DNA of 64,000 bases from Bradyrhizobium erythrophlei. Lineage in GTDB: Bacteria > Pseudomonadota > Alphaproteobacteria > Rhizobiales > Xanthobacteraceae. The DNA lies in NCBI GenBank assembly GCA_900129675.1, contig FSRD01000001.1, forward strand, positions 124,001 to 188,000. Reading direction: 5' to 3'. The notes under the pieces were generated by a model that saw only the letters and a program-made list of their open reading frames with translations, had not been told where the DNA came from and ran no database searches. Shown one piece after another: positions 8,604 to 17,359 of the stretch; the first letter of the stretch is position 1, and each line of letters begins with the position of its first letter. Both the position numbers and the translations under genes were made by a program.

Positions 8604-9041
8604 TCACACTACGAAAATTCCGATCACCAGGATCGTCGACAAAACACTGAACGCGGTGACGTTCGCATCCCACAACCACGGTCCTACCGGGGATCGAAAG
8701 GGCGGGTAGCCGTTTTGATCATAGAGGGCGCCGCCAAACAGCTTTCGCGCAACTAGCGTGGCGAAAAAAGCCCCATAAACCGCAGCGCCAAGTGCCCCCG
8801 CTAGCAACAACCTTTCTCTCGGAAGCGGTCCGTTCAGCCAAATCAGGCAGAGGGCGATGACTGCGATTCCAGTATAGCTCAGGACCTGCCACACGACGTG
8901 GAAGCGTGCGTGCGGCGTCCATGATGGATTAGTTGCATGGGTGCGATTGAAATCGGCTTTGATCGTCAGGAAACCAAATCCGATGGCCGCAAGCGTCAAA
9001 AGAATTCTTGATAGCAAATGTCCGTCGCTGATGCTTTCCAT
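8604..9041 (-). CDS. Uncharacterised four-helix membrane protein
   Basis: 145 residues. Hydrophobic segments at about 11-27, 48-68, 77-97 and 122-144, consistent with four membrane helices. A polar loop after the first helix carries HATNPSWTPHARFHVVWQ, with three histidines; a second carries YDQNGYPPFRSP. I do not recognise the family with certainty. It has no close partner: the next genes are a cNMP-binding protein in the same direction (245 bp away) and a divergent ribitol dehydrogenase. Confidence 0.7.
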   Translation of the reverse strand: MESISDGHLLSRILLTLAAIGFGFLTIKADFNRTHATNPSWTPHARFHVVWQVLSYTGIAVIALCLIWLNGPLPRERLLLAGALGAAVYGAFFATLVARKLFGGALYDQNGYPPFRSPVGPWLWDANVTAFSVLSTILVIGIFVV

Positions 9042-9266
9042 TGGCAGCCCTCAATCGAGAATTGTGATCTTCATGCCCGTAGATCATTCCGGCTGTATCC
9101 AATCACAATCAAGACCCGGATGGCTACTTCCGCCGTTGCGAAGATTTTCGGTCGACGCCGGGGAACGCCGCCGGGCGCCAAGGCCGTCCTTGATCCCCGG
9201 CAAACCGTGCTTGGGATTGCTATACTGCGGCGCGTGTTGCGGTGATCCCAGCAAGGCGGAGACCCT

Positions 9267-9995
9267 ATGGCGAGAGAATTGGAAGGCAAGGTTGCCGCCG
9301 TGACCGGGGCTGCGTCGGGCATCGGATTGGCCAGTGCCGAGGCGATGTTGGCTGCAGGTGCGCGCGTGGTGATGGTCGACCGCGACGCGGCAGCGCTGAC
9401 GACGCTCTGCAACAGGCACGGCGACGCAGCGATCCCGCTTGTCATCGATCTGCTCGATCCAAAGGACTGCGCCACGCTGCTGCCGGGAGTCCTCGAGAAG
9501 GCAGGCCAACTCGACATCCTGCATGCAAATGCGGGTACCTATGTCGGCGGCGACCTGGTCGATGCCGACACCGGGGCGATCGACCGGATGCTGAACTTGA
9601 ATGTCAACGTCGTGATGAAGAATGTGCACGACGTGCTGCCGCACATGATCGGGCGTCGGACCGGCGACATCATCGTCACGAGCTCCCTGGCGGCCCATTT
9701 TCCGACGCCATGGGAGCCGGTCTATGCGTCGTCCAAATGGGCGATCAACTGCTTTGTGCAAACGGTGCGGCGCCAGGTCTTCAAGCATGGCATTCGCGTG
9801 GGCTCGATCTCTCCCGGCCCGGTCATCAGCGCCCTGCTCGCGGACTGGCCGCCTGAGAAGCTGAAGGAAGCCAGGGAGTCGGGGAGTCTGCTGGAGGCCA
9901 GCGAAGTGGCTGATGTGGTGATGTTCATGTTGACGCGGCCACGCGGCATGACAATTCGCGAAGTGGTGATGCTGCCGACTAATTTCGATCTGTAG
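9267..9995 (+). CDS. rbtD: Ribitol 2-dehydrogenase (SDR family)
   Basis: 242 residues. It oxidises ribitol to D-ribulose with NAD+, cytoplasmic. Classical SDR features: TGAASGIG cofactor motif (residues 13-20), NAG about residue 89, catalytic Ser 139/140, and Tyr153-x3-Lys157 in YASSK. Long stretches agree with remembered Klebsiella ribitol dehydrogenase, for example LDILHANAGTY, the WEPVYASSK block, SPGPVISALLADWP, and a C-terminal PTNFDL versus PNSVDL. I therefore favour ribitol over a generic SDR; another polyol is possible. It lies 203 bp upstream of a porin in the same direction, which could admit the polyol. No ribulokinase is in the window. Confidence 0.82.
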   Translation: MARELEGKVAAVTGAASGIGLASAEAMLAAGARVVMVDRDAAALTTLCNRHGDAAIPLVIDLLDPKDCATLLPGVLEKAGQLDILHANAGTYVGGDLVDADTGAIDRMLNLNVNVVMKNVHDVLPHMIGRRTGDIIVTSSLAAHFPTPWEPVYASSKWAINCFVQTVRRQVFKHGIRVGSISPGPVISALLADWPPEKLKEARESGSLLEASEVADVVMFMLTRPRGMTIREVVMLPTNFDL

Positions 9996-10198
9996 CGGGC
10001 GCGCTCGTTCGAAGGGCGTGAGAAAGAGGGTACTCCTCGCGGTTGCGCCGCCGAACCCGTTGGGCCTTTTAAGATGACTGTGGCGCGGCTGCCACTCGGA
10101 TCGGAATTTTCTGGCATCACGGCACATGGCGCCGACTCTGTCTTGCCGACCAACTTTGTACCAGCTTACAATCATGCATATGAGCCGGGGAGGCTCGC

Positions 10199-11707
10199 AT
10201 GCCAAAGCTCGGCATTTTTGCTGCAGTGATCCTCGCGGCCGCTGGCGCCTGCTGCGGAGTGGAGGCGTGGGCCGCCGACGTCGTCCCGACCGGGGCTTCC
10301 GTGGCAACGGCGGCTTCCACGCCCAAGCCATGCACTGACGGTTGGGGCTTTATTGCCACGGACTGCCAGCTGACCTGGCAGGGCATCACAGTCTACGGCG
10401 CGATTGACACGGGGTTCGGCTGGCAGAGCCACGGCGCGCCGTGGGATCCACGATCCGCTGTCGGAGCCTCATACTTAATCCAGAAACAGAACAACTTGGC
10501 GCTATGGGGCCCTGCACCCAACGCGTTGACCAATTCATTCCTTGGAATCAAGGGAACTGAGCCGATCGGCGGGAACGTCTCTGTTGTCTTTGCTCTGGAC
10601 GCCGGCTTCGACCCGTATTCCTTGCGATTCTCCAGTGGACCGGGAGCGATTGCTGCGAACGCCGGCATCCCCCAAAACTTTGCCACCGCCTACTCCGATT
10701 CAAGCCGAGCGGGCCAGTGGTTCAACGGCCAGGGTTATGTCGGCGTCAGTTCTCCGATCTATGGCACCCTGACCGTTTTCCGACAGAACTCGCTGACCCT
10801 GGATGCTGTCTTCGACTACGATCCGTTCGGCGCCTCTTACGGCTTCTCACCCATCGGCTTTCAGGGAATAACCTGCGGGGGCGGCAATACCGAAAACTGT
10901 AGAAACTCGACGTCACTGAAATATCGGATCAACGTCGGCCAGTTCCGGGCGGCGGCGCTGTGGCAGTTCGGCGGCTACGCCCAGAACAATGCTTCCAATG
11001 GAGCATACCAGTTCCAGGCCGGCGGCGATATCTCGACGTGGGGCAAAGGTGTGCTCTCGCTCGACGCAATTTACAGCCATGTCACAGATTCCGTGTCACT
11101 CGCACTTGCGCCGGGAAGCAATAACGCCAATGGCGTGCCGATACCCCCGTTCTTGCCACAGACGCTCACAGCGACGATCTCCGACAATGAAGCCGTGATG
11201 CTTGTGGCCAAATACACCAACGGACCGCTGAAGGTGTACGCCGGTTACGAACATATTCGATATATGGCGCCCAGCAATCCGCAGACCGCTTTTACCGATA
11301 TCTCGGGAAGCTTTCTTTGTTTGGGTTGTGATGCGGTCAACAACACGAATATCAACAATACCGCCTTCGGCGTGAACGGTCTTGGTAACAAGACTTTCCA
11401 AGTCATGTGGGCCGGCGCCAAGTACGCTGTTACCGAAAATCTGGATGTGATCGGCGCCTATTACCATTATATCCAGAATTCTTTCTTCGGCACCGCCGCC
11501 GGGGGGCCCGCCCCCTGCTTCGGCACCCAGCACCCGCAATGCGCCGGGACGTTCGACGCGATCTCTGCCGCTGTCGATTGGCGGTTTGCACCAAAGTGGG
11601 ATCTCTATTCCGGGATCATGTTCACGCAAGTGAATGGCGGATTGGCCTTCGGCTTTCTCCAGCGCAACAACATCGCTCCCACGGTCGGATTGCGCTTCCG
11701 CTTCTGA
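10199..11707 (+). CDS. Porin (Bradyrhizobium-type, 16-strand family)
   Basis: 502 residues; ATG at 10199 with GGGGAGG upstream. The signal peptide ends about residue 25 (VEAWAAD). A mature N-terminus VYGAIDTGFGW, the motif NSFLGIKGTEPIGG, the QGYVGVSSPIYGTLTVFRQ block and a terminal strand with Phe last (VGLRFRF) are typical of trimeric proteobacterial porins. Two Cys pairs (about 220-232 and 374-377) may form disulfides in surface loops. It follows ribitol dehydrogenase, so polyol entry is a guess. The barrel is complete. Confidence 0.9.
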   Translation: MPKLGIFAAVILAAAGACCGVEAWAADVVPTGASVATAASTPKPCTDGWGFIATDCQLTWQGITVYGAIDTGFGWQSHGAPWDPRSAVGASYLIQKQNNLALWGPAPNALTNSFLGIKGTEPIGGNVSVVFALDAGFDPYSLRFSSGPGAIAANAGIPQNFATAYSDSSRAGQWFNGQGYVGVSSPIYGTLTVFRQNSLTLDAVFDYDPFGASYGFSPIGFQGITCGGGNTENCRNSTSLKYRINVGQFRAAALWQFGGYAQNNASNGAYQFQAGGDISTWGKGVLSLDAIYSHVTDSVSLALAPGSNNANGVPIPPFLPQTLTATISDNEAVMLVAKYTNGPLKVYAGYEHIRYMAPSNPQTAFTDISGSFLCLGCDAVNNTNINNTAFGVNGLGNKTFQVMWAGAKYAVTENLDVIGAYYHYIQNSFFGTAAGGPAPCFGTQHPQCAGTFDAISAAVDWRFAPKWDLYSGIMFTQVNGGLAFGFLQRNNIAPTVGLRFRF

Positions 11708-11863
11708 AGCTCGCTACGACCGGTCTGTGGGCCGTGCTTCGGACGGCGGCAGGGGTCCGCTGTTGGGCACCGTCGGACTTCCCACCATGTCCGACTTGAG
11801 TCCGGAATGCGCGGCAAAACGGACGTCCCCCGACCGCCCTGAATTTATGGATTCGTGCCCAGA

Positions 11864-12060
11864 CTACAAACACGTCACCCGCTCGGCGGCGAGATAGCCG
11901 AACAGCCGGCCGAGTCCGAACAGCAGTACCAGTCCGGCCGTGCCGAATTCGATCCCGCGCATGATCAAGGTGCCGCCGCCGTCGCGGCCGGCGCTGAGGC
12001 GCTGCGCCAGGCCGCGCGCAGGCGCCGCGCCGCCAGCCGCGGGAGCCGGCGAGTTGATGC
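11864..12060 (-). pseudogene. Decayed copy of the 3' end of the NicO transporter gene
   Basis: The encoded tail AQRLSAGRDGGGTLIMRG then IEFGTAGLVLLFGL and YLAAERVTCL nearly matches the C-terminus of the intact transporter at 12735-13829. Nucleotide similarity continues beyond the stop to about 11820, matching 12698-12734. Past about 12030 the copy jumps to sequence like 13050-13092 of the intact gene, so an internal stretch is missing. There is no start region. A secreted-protein gene (12196-12678) lies between this remnant and the intact gene. Confidence 0.8.
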
Positions 12061-12195
12061 CGATCCTGAGTTGAAGGGAGCCTCGGTTCGACGGAGGTAA
12101 TCCTGAATTTCTAACCTCGGACCATTTCAAGCAGTTCGCTTATCGAGGGAGTGACTAATATCCGACGATCCCAAAGTTGGAAGCGGAGGAATGCT

Positions 12196-12678
12196 ATGTC
12201 ACACAAAGTGCTACTCGGTTGCGGCATGGCCGCAGGACTGGCCTTCTGCACGCAGGTCTGCGCCGCTGAAGGCAAATACGACATGACCAGCTGCTATTCG
12301 GGTCCATCCCACGTCATTCAACAGGGCGATGGCATCACGGCCGGATCATACGACGCCACTGCCATGATGCCTGGTCAAGAAGGTACCCCATTTTACAGGA
12401 TGTCGGGACGTTGCGTCGGGCAGTTCACCATCATCAACGGCGACTACAGCGAGACTGGCAGTTGTCAGTTTTGGAATGCAGCCGGCGAAAAGATATTCGG
12501 CGTGTACGCGCGTAAGGGCGATCCCGCAAAGGCTGAAGGAACCTGGCACCCTGTGCACGGAACCGGGAAATTCGAGGGGATGACAGACGAAGGCAAATGG
12601 ATGCCTATCGGCCTCCCGCCTGTGCCGAACATGGCAAACGGATGCAACCACGAGTGGGGTACATATACTGTGAAGTGA
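12196..12678 (+). CDS. Small secreted protein, unknown family
   Basis: 160 residues from the ATG at 12196 (GGAGG at 12185-12189; the earlier ATG at 12191 is out of frame). A signal peptide MSHKVLLGCGMAAGLAF then CTQVCAAEG suggests cleavage after ACA/CAA near residue 24. The mature part has a lipocalin-like look, with short strands around GTPFYRMSGRCVGQFTI and EGTWHPVHGTGKFEGMT, and four cysteines that could form two disulfides. I do not recognise the family. It sits between a decayed copy and the intact copy of the NicO gene end, so it was probably brought in or trapped by that duplication. Confidence 0.75.
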   Translation: MSHKVLLGCGMAAGLAFCTQVCAAEGKYDMTSCYSGPSHVIQQGDGITAGSYDATAMMPGQEGTPFYRMSGRCVGQFTIINGDYSETGSCQFWNAAGEKIFGVYARKGDPAKAEGTWHPVHGTGKFEGMTDEGKWMPIGLPPVPNMANGCNHEWGTYTVK

Positions 12679-12734
12679 GACGCGCGGGCTCACGCCGGAC
12701 GGACCGCCCTGAATCTATGCATTCACGCCCCAGA

Positions 12735-13829
12735 CTACAAACACGTCACCCGTTCGGCGGCGAGATAGCCGAACAGCAGGCCGAGCCCGAACAGCAGGAC
12801 CAGCCCGGCCGCGCCGAATTCGATGCCGCGCATGATCAAGGTGCCGCCGCCGTCGCGGCCGGCGCTGAGACGCTGCGCCACGCTGCGCGCGGACACCGAG
12901 AGCATGGCGATCGCCGCCACCGTGATCGCAGTCCCGATTCCCATCGCAAAAGTCGCGGCGATGCCGGCCCAGAACAGGCCCTGCGCCAGCGCGAACACCA
13001 GCACCAGGATCGCGCCCGAACAGGGCCGCAAGCCCACGGCGAAGATCGTGCCGAGGCCGCGCCGCCAACCGCCGGGACCGGCGAGTTGGTCCGGTGTCGG
13101 GCCATGGGAATGGCCGCAATGCTCGTCATGGACGTGATCGTCGTGGCCATGACCGTGGTGGTCATCATCGTGGTGGTGATGATCATGGTCGGAATGATGG
13201 TGATGGCCGTGATCGTGATGGTGATGCGCCTCGGCCAAAGCCGGCGCCGGCTTCGCCTGCAGCGCGCGCATGAAGCCGCCGCCCTTGGTCCAGACCAGCC
13301 GGGCGCCGAACGCGGCGATCAGAGCGTAGCTTGCGATCTCGATTCCCTTCTCCGCCCCGCACATGGTCTTGGCGGTGGCGTTGAGCAGCCAGGCGCAGAT
13401 CCCGACCACGATCACTGCGACCAGCGATTGCAGCAACGCCGAGGCAAGCGACAGCACGATGCCGCGCCGCGCGGTCTCCTGGTTGGCGACCAGATAGGAG
13501 GAGATCACCGCCTTGCCGTGGCCGGGGCCGGCGGCGTGAAAGATGCCATACGCAAACGAGATCGCAAGCAGCGTCCAGACCGCCGAGCCGTCGGATTTCG
13601 CGGCGCGGATGGTCGCCGACATCTCGCGATAGAATTCCGACTGCTTTGCCAGCAGCCATCCGACGAAGCCGCCGACCTGCGGCTCGGCGGCGGGGCCCGG
13701 TCGCGGGCCGCCGAACGGATTTTGTGCCAGCAGATCATGCACGGCACCGTCGAGCATCATGACGGCGGCAAGCACCACCACGCCAACCCAGAGATAGCGG
13801 GCGGCGTTCGATCGAGGGTTTGATGTCAC
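12735..13829 (-). CDS. Nickel/cobalt transporter, NicO (RcnA-like) family
   Basis: 364 residues from the GTG at 13829, which overlaps the upstream TGA as GTGA; a TTG at 13835 is the alternative. Six or so membrane segments include SFAYGIFHAAGPGHGKA, the NicO signature, and a second FAVGLRPCSGAILVLVFALA block. A cytoplasmic or periplasmic loop (about 200-250) is packed with His/Asp and ends EHCGHSHG, for binding divalent metal. Translationally coupled to a DUF1007 protein, a usual partner in Ni/Co or Zn transport sets. Direction of transport is not decided by sequence. Its 3' end has a decayed copy at 11864-12060. Confidence 0.88.
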   Translation of the reverse strand: MTSNPRSNAARYLWVGVVVLAAVMMLDGAVHDLLAQNPFGGPRPGPAAEPQVGGFVGWLLAKQSEFYREMSATIRAAKSDGSAVWTLLAISFAYGIFHAAGPGHGKAVISSYLVANQETARRGIVLSLASALLQSLVAVIVVGICAWLLNATAKTMCGAEKGIEIASYALIAAFGARLVWTKGGGFMRALQAKPAPALAEAHHHHDHGHHHHSDHDHHHHDDDHHGHGHDDHVHDEHCGHSHGPTPDQLAGPGGWRRGLGTIFAVGLRPCSGAILVLVFALAQGLFWAGIAATFAMGIGTAITVAAIAMLSVSARSVAQRLSAGRDGGGTLIMRGIEFGAAGLVLLFGLGLLFGYLAAERVTCL

Positions 13830-14467
13830 GGGCAATCCACTGTGATCTTGTTGGCGAACATCATGCCGAAGTTCGAGCCGCCGCCCGAAAAATTCTGCTC
13901 GCCGAGTTTCTGGGCGCTGGCGGTGCCGTCATTGGGCCGCTGGAATTGCATCTTGCAGTCCGCGGGCGCGCCGACCAGTTTCACCGGGTCCAGGTCGGCA
14001 TATTTGAAGTCGATGAAGAACTCATGATCGAACACTTCGAGCACGAGCTGCTTTGCCTTGAACGGCGTCTTCACCGGCAGCGTAAAATGCAGCGTCAGAG
14101 CTGAGTCCTTGAATTCAAGGAAGTAGTCCACCGGCTCCAGAAAATTCTCCTTCTTGCCGTCGGCCTTGGCGAAGGTGAAGAAGCGGAATTCCTTCAGCGA
14201 CTCGACATTGGTCTGCGCCAGCGATGCGAGTTCCTCGCGGCTGTAGGCGCCTTTGACCTTGGCCTCGATGCCCTGCAGGGCATAGGTCGAGAACATGTCG
14301 TCGAAGGTCCAGGCGTGGCGCACGCCGGTGATGGTGCCGTCGGGCGCATAGATCAGTTCGCTCTTGGCCGTGATCCAGACATGCGGATGCGCCTCCGCCG
14401 TCGCGGCGCCCAGCGCAACGCCGCCGGCAACCAGCAGCGCGAGTACCCAGCGTAAGGCGGCCCTCAC
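13826..14467 (-). CDS. DUF1007 periplasmic protein
   Basis: 213 residues from the GTG at 14467, chosen because the signal peptide (LRWVLALLVAGGVALGAATAEA) then starts at once; longer frames run into the peptidase gene. The mature start AHPHVWITAKSEL is the DUF1007 hallmark, with two His able to hold metal, followed by RHAWTFDDMFSTY. The family is found beside NicO/RcnA transporters, as here (GTGA overlap downstream). It is likely to hand metal to or from the transporter. It begins one base after the stop of the M3 peptidase, so co-transcription is likely. Confidence 0.85.
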   Translation of the reverse strand: MRAALRWVLALLVAGGVALGAATAEAHPHVWITAKSELIYAPDGTITGVRHAWTFDDMFSTYALQGIEAKVKGAYSREELASLAQTNVESLKEFRFFTFAKADGKKENFLEPVDYFLEFKDSALTLHFTLPVKTPFKAKQLVLEVFDHEFFIDFKYADLDPVKLVGAPADCKMQFQRPNDGTASAQKLGEQNFSGGGSNFGMMFANKITVDCP

Positions 14468-14468
14468 C

Positions 14469-16544
14469 TCAGGCCGCCTCGGGCGTTTCCAGCAGCCCCC
14501 GGCGCCGCAGCAGCGCATCGGGCTCCGGCTCGCGGCCGCGGAACGCGACATAGGCGTCCTCGGGGTCGCGCGAGCCGCCGGACGAATAGATATCGTCGTG
14601 CAGGCGCTTTGCGACAGCGGGATCGAAGATGTCGCCGGCCTCCTCGAAGGCGCCGAAGGCGTCGGCGTCCATCACTTCCGACCACATGTAGCTGTAATAG
14701 CCGGAAGCATAATGGTCGCCGGAGAAGATGTGGCCGAACTGGGTCGGCCGGTGCCGCATCGCGATTTCCGCGGGCATGCCGATTTTTTCCAGCTCGGCCT
14801 TTTCGAACGTCCGCACGTCGCGGCTGGCGGCGGCCGGCTGGGTGTGGAATTCGAGATCGATCAGCGCCGAGGAGACGAATTCCACGGTGGCAAAGCCCTG
14901 GTTGAATTTGCGCGCGGCGAGGAAGCGCTTCAGGAGATCGTCCGGCAGCGGCTCGCCGGTCTGGTAGTGCCGGGCAAACTGCCGCAGCACCTGCGGCTGC
15001 TCCTGCCAGTGCTCGTAAAGCTGCGAAGGCAGCTCGACAAAATCGGTGAACACCGAGGTGCCCGACAGCGAGGGATAGGTCACATCCGACAGCATGCCGT
15101 GCAGGCCATGGCCGAACTCGTGGAACAGGGTGCGGGCGTCGTCCGGCGACAAAAGCGACGGCACGCCGTCGGCGCCCTTGGCGAAATTGCAGACATTGAT
15201 GATCAACGGCGCGATCGCGCCGTCGAGCTTCTGCTGGTCGCGCAGCGAGGTCATCCAGGCGCCCGAGCGTTTTGACGACCGGGCGAAGTAGTCGCCATAG
15301 AACAGCGCCTTGTGTTGGCCGTTAGCGTCCTTCACCTCCCAGACCCGGACGTCCGGATGCCAGGTCGGGACGTCCTTGCGCTCGGCGAAGGTGATGCCGA
15401 ACAGCCGGGTGGCGCAGTCGAACGCGGCCTCGATCATGTGGTCGAGCACCAGATAGGGCTTGATCGCGGCGTCGTCGAAATTGGCGCGCATTTGCCGCAG
15501 CTTTTCGGCGTAGTAGCGCCAGTCCCACGGCGCCAGCGCGAAATTGCCGCCCTCCTCCGTGACCAGCGCCTGCAGCGCGTCGCGGTCGGCCAGCGCCCGG
15601 GCGCGGGCCGGCTTCCAGACCCGCTCCAGCAGGGCCCGCACGTTCTCCGGCGTCTTGGCCATGGAATCCTCGAGGCGATAGGCCGCGTAGGTCGCAAAGC
15701 CCAGGATTTTGGCGCTCTCCTCGCGGAGGCTGAGGATCTCCACGATGGCCTCGTTGTTGTCGTTGGCGTTGCCATTGTCGCCGCGGGCGGTGAACGCCTT
15801 GAAGACCTTTTCGCGCAGGTCGCGCCGGCCGGAGCTCTTCAGGAACGGCTCCACGAAGGACCGCGACAGCGTCATGATCGCCTTGCCGGCCATGCCGCGC
15901 TCTTCGGCCGCGGCCCTGGCCGCCGCCACAAAACTGTCGGACAGGCCGGCGCGGTCGTCCTCGCCGAGCTCCATGAACCAGTCCTGCTCGTCGCCCAGCA
16001 GATGGTGGCTGAACGCGGTGCCGAGATGCGCCAGCCGCTCGTTGATCTCGGCCATCCGGGTTTTTGCGGCCTCGTCGAGGCCGGCGCCGGCGCGATGGAA
16101 GCGGGTATAGGTCCGCTCCAGCAGTCGCATCTCCTCACCTGACAGCCCGAGGCCGGCGCGGTTCTCGTGCAGCATCGCGATGCGGCCGAACAGCACCGCG
16201 TTCATCATGATCGGATTCCAGTGCCGCGCCATCCGCAGGGAGACCTCCTTGTCGATCTCGAGGATCGCCGGATTGGAGTTCGCCGAAACCAGGTCGTAGA
16301 ACACCGCCGAGACCTTGGAGAGCAGCTTTCCCGAGCGCTCCAGCGCGGTGATGGTGTTGGCGAAGTCGGGCGTGGAGGGGTCGTGGGTGATCGCCGCGAT
16401 CTCTGCGGCGTGATCGGCAAAGGCCTGCTCGAAGGCGGGCATGAAATGTTCGGGGACGATCTCGGCAAAGGGCGGCGCCTCGAACGGCGTCTGCCAGGCT
16501 TTTAGAAGCGGATTGGTGACTGCCGTTTGCTGGGTTTCTGACAT
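14469..16544 (-). CDS. M3-family zinc metallopeptidase (Dcp/OpdA-like)
   Basis: 691 residues from the ATG at 16544 (MSETQQ); longer frames run into a hairpin. It cleaves short peptides in the cytoplasm. The zinc site HEFGHGLH is at about residue 472, with the downstream Glu in the usual region. The N-terminus NPLLKAWQTPFEAPPFAEIVPEHF splits as in Dcp (NPLL...W..PF..PPF). Size fits peptidyl-dipeptidase Dcp or oligopeptidase A; Dcp is favoured, with the C-terminal ASGYYSYMWSEVMDADAF block. The DUF1007 gene follows with one base between. Confidence 0.93.
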   Translation of the reverse strand: MSETQQTAVTNPLLKAWQTPFEAPPFAEIVPEHFMPAFEQAFADHAAEIAAITHDPSTPDFANTITALERSGKLLSKVSAVFYDLVSANSNPAILEIDKEVSLRMARHWNPIMMNAVLFGRIAMLHENRAGLGLSGEEMRLLERTYTRFHRAGAGLDEAAKTRMAEINERLAHLGTAFSHHLLGDEQDWFMELGEDDRAGLSDSFVAAARAAAEERGMAGKAIMTLSRSFVEPFLKSSGRRDLREKVFKAFTARGDNGNANDNNEAIVEILSLREESAKILGFATYAAYRLEDSMAKTPENVRALLERVWKPARARALADRDALQALVTEEGGNFALAPWDWRYYAEKLRQMRANFDDAAIKPYLVLDHMIEAAFDCATRLFGITFAERKDVPTWHPDVRVWEVKDANGQHKALFYGDYFARSSKRSGAWMTSLRDQQKLDGAIAPLIINVCNFAKGADGVPSLLSPDDARTLFHEFGHGLHGMLSDVTYPSLSGTSVFTDFVELPSQLYEHWQEQPQVLRQFARHYQTGEPLPDDLLKRFLAARKFNQGFATVEFVSSALIDLEFHTQPAAASRDVRTFEKAELEKIGMPAEIAMRHRPTQFGHIFSGDHYASGYYSYMWSEVMDADAFGAFEEAGDIFDPAVAKRLHDDIYSSGGSRDPEDAYVAFRGREPEPDALLRRRGLLETPEAA

Positions 16545-16567
16545 CGCAATTCCCGTTTTTCGCCACT

Positions 16568-16585
16568 GGAGCCCGTTCGGGCTCC
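16568..16585. other. Perfect hairpin in the M3 peptidase leader
   Basis: GGAGCCCG at 16568-16575 pairs with CGGGCTCC at 16578-16585 around a two-base loop. It is 24-41 bases upstream of the peptidase start codon, so on its mRNA it would lie near the ribosome site. No run of T follows, so it is not a clear terminator. Confidence 0.45.
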
Positions 16586-16652
16586 AAGCTTGTTTTTGAC
16601 GCATTTTCTACCGCAGATAAGTCTACGCAATCTGCGTAAACTTGATTGCTAT

Positions 16653-16684
16653 GCGAACCGGTACCCACTTCGCTCGAAAACGCT
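16653..16684. repeat. REP-like unit (gcgaaccggtacccacttcgctcgaaaacgct)
   Basis: This matches, in inverse orientation, the unit at 24583-24630 (agcgttttcgagcgca...accggttcgcg). The inner ACCGGT is palindromic and GCG/CGC arms flank it. It lies in the space between the divergent peptidase and the small membrane protein gene. Confidence 0.65.
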
Positions 16685-16793
16685 TTGAACGATGGCCCAA
16701 TCTATATCACGCGATACGGCATTTTTAGGCCTTTTGTGCTTGATACACGGGCACTTTTCGGAGAGATTGCGGCCCCTGAACAGGACCTGATCC

Positions 16794-17054
16794 ATGAGCC
16801 CACAGTCTTCATCCACCGGCAAGAACGAGATCGTCTGGCCGAGCGTCGTCACTGTCATCTCGGCGGCGATCCTGATCGGCGCGGAGGTGTTCGGCGCGGC
16901 GTTTGCCGGCGGCTGGGCGCTCGCGATTCTGTTCGGGCTCAACGACACCGGCGCGCACATCCTGCAGGCGGCGCTGTTTGCGATCGGCGTCCTCATCATG
17001 GTGGCGTTCATCCGCGCCGCCCAGCGCGTCGAGCCGTTCACAAAACGCGCCTGA
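16794..17054 (+). CDS. Small membrane protein, unknown
   Basis: 86 residues with two hydrophobic segments (about 15-43, 52-73) separated by a short loop FGLNDTGAHILQ. The C-terminus is basic (AQRVEPFTKRA). I recognise no domain. Its last codons form the first copy of a 27-bp tandem repeat that continues past the stop. A hydrophobic pattern with a GC-rich third position supports coding. Confidence 0.6.
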   Translation: MSPQSSSTGKNEIVWPSVVTVISAAILIGAEVFGAAFAGGWALAILFGLNDTGAHILQAALFAIGVLIMVAFIRAAQRVEPFTKRA

Positions 17055-17094
17055 CGCGGCGCCCGCACAAAACGCGCCTGACGCGGCGCCCGCA
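17041..17094. repeat. 27-bp tandem repeat, two perfect copies
   Basis: Units at 17041-17067 and 17068-17094 are identical (starting CAAAACGCGCCTGACGCGGC), and a degenerate third copy begins after them. The first copy includes the stop codon of the small membrane protein gene; the second repeats that gene end downstream. Confidence 0.85.
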
Positions 17095-17359
17095 CGAAGC
17101 GCGCTTGCAGCGAGCGAGCGAGAAACCGCTGCGGCACAGGCGCCAAAGCACTTACGCTTTGTTCAGAAGTCTTAACGCCTGTTCATGTTCAGCGCGCCCG
17201 AGCGCGGCATTGCAAGCTCGCGTTAGGGAAATTTGCGCACAGCCTAAAAAAAATGTTGCGAAGCGGACTCAAAAGAACTATTTCCCATTTTGCCCAATTT
17301 CGCACGTGCCTGTGGTCGTGTGTCAGTCGGTAGGTATCCGGACAAGAGGCCGGACAGCC

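Noticed and set aside
9084..10331. 415-codon minus-strand frame
   Set aside because: It lies opposite ribitol dehydrogenase and the porin start, which have clear motifs, and its product is His/Arg-rich without pattern.
12597..13823. 408-codon + strand frame
   Set aside because: Opposite the NicO transporter; the repeated VVVIIVV-type stretch is the complement of the His-rich loop.
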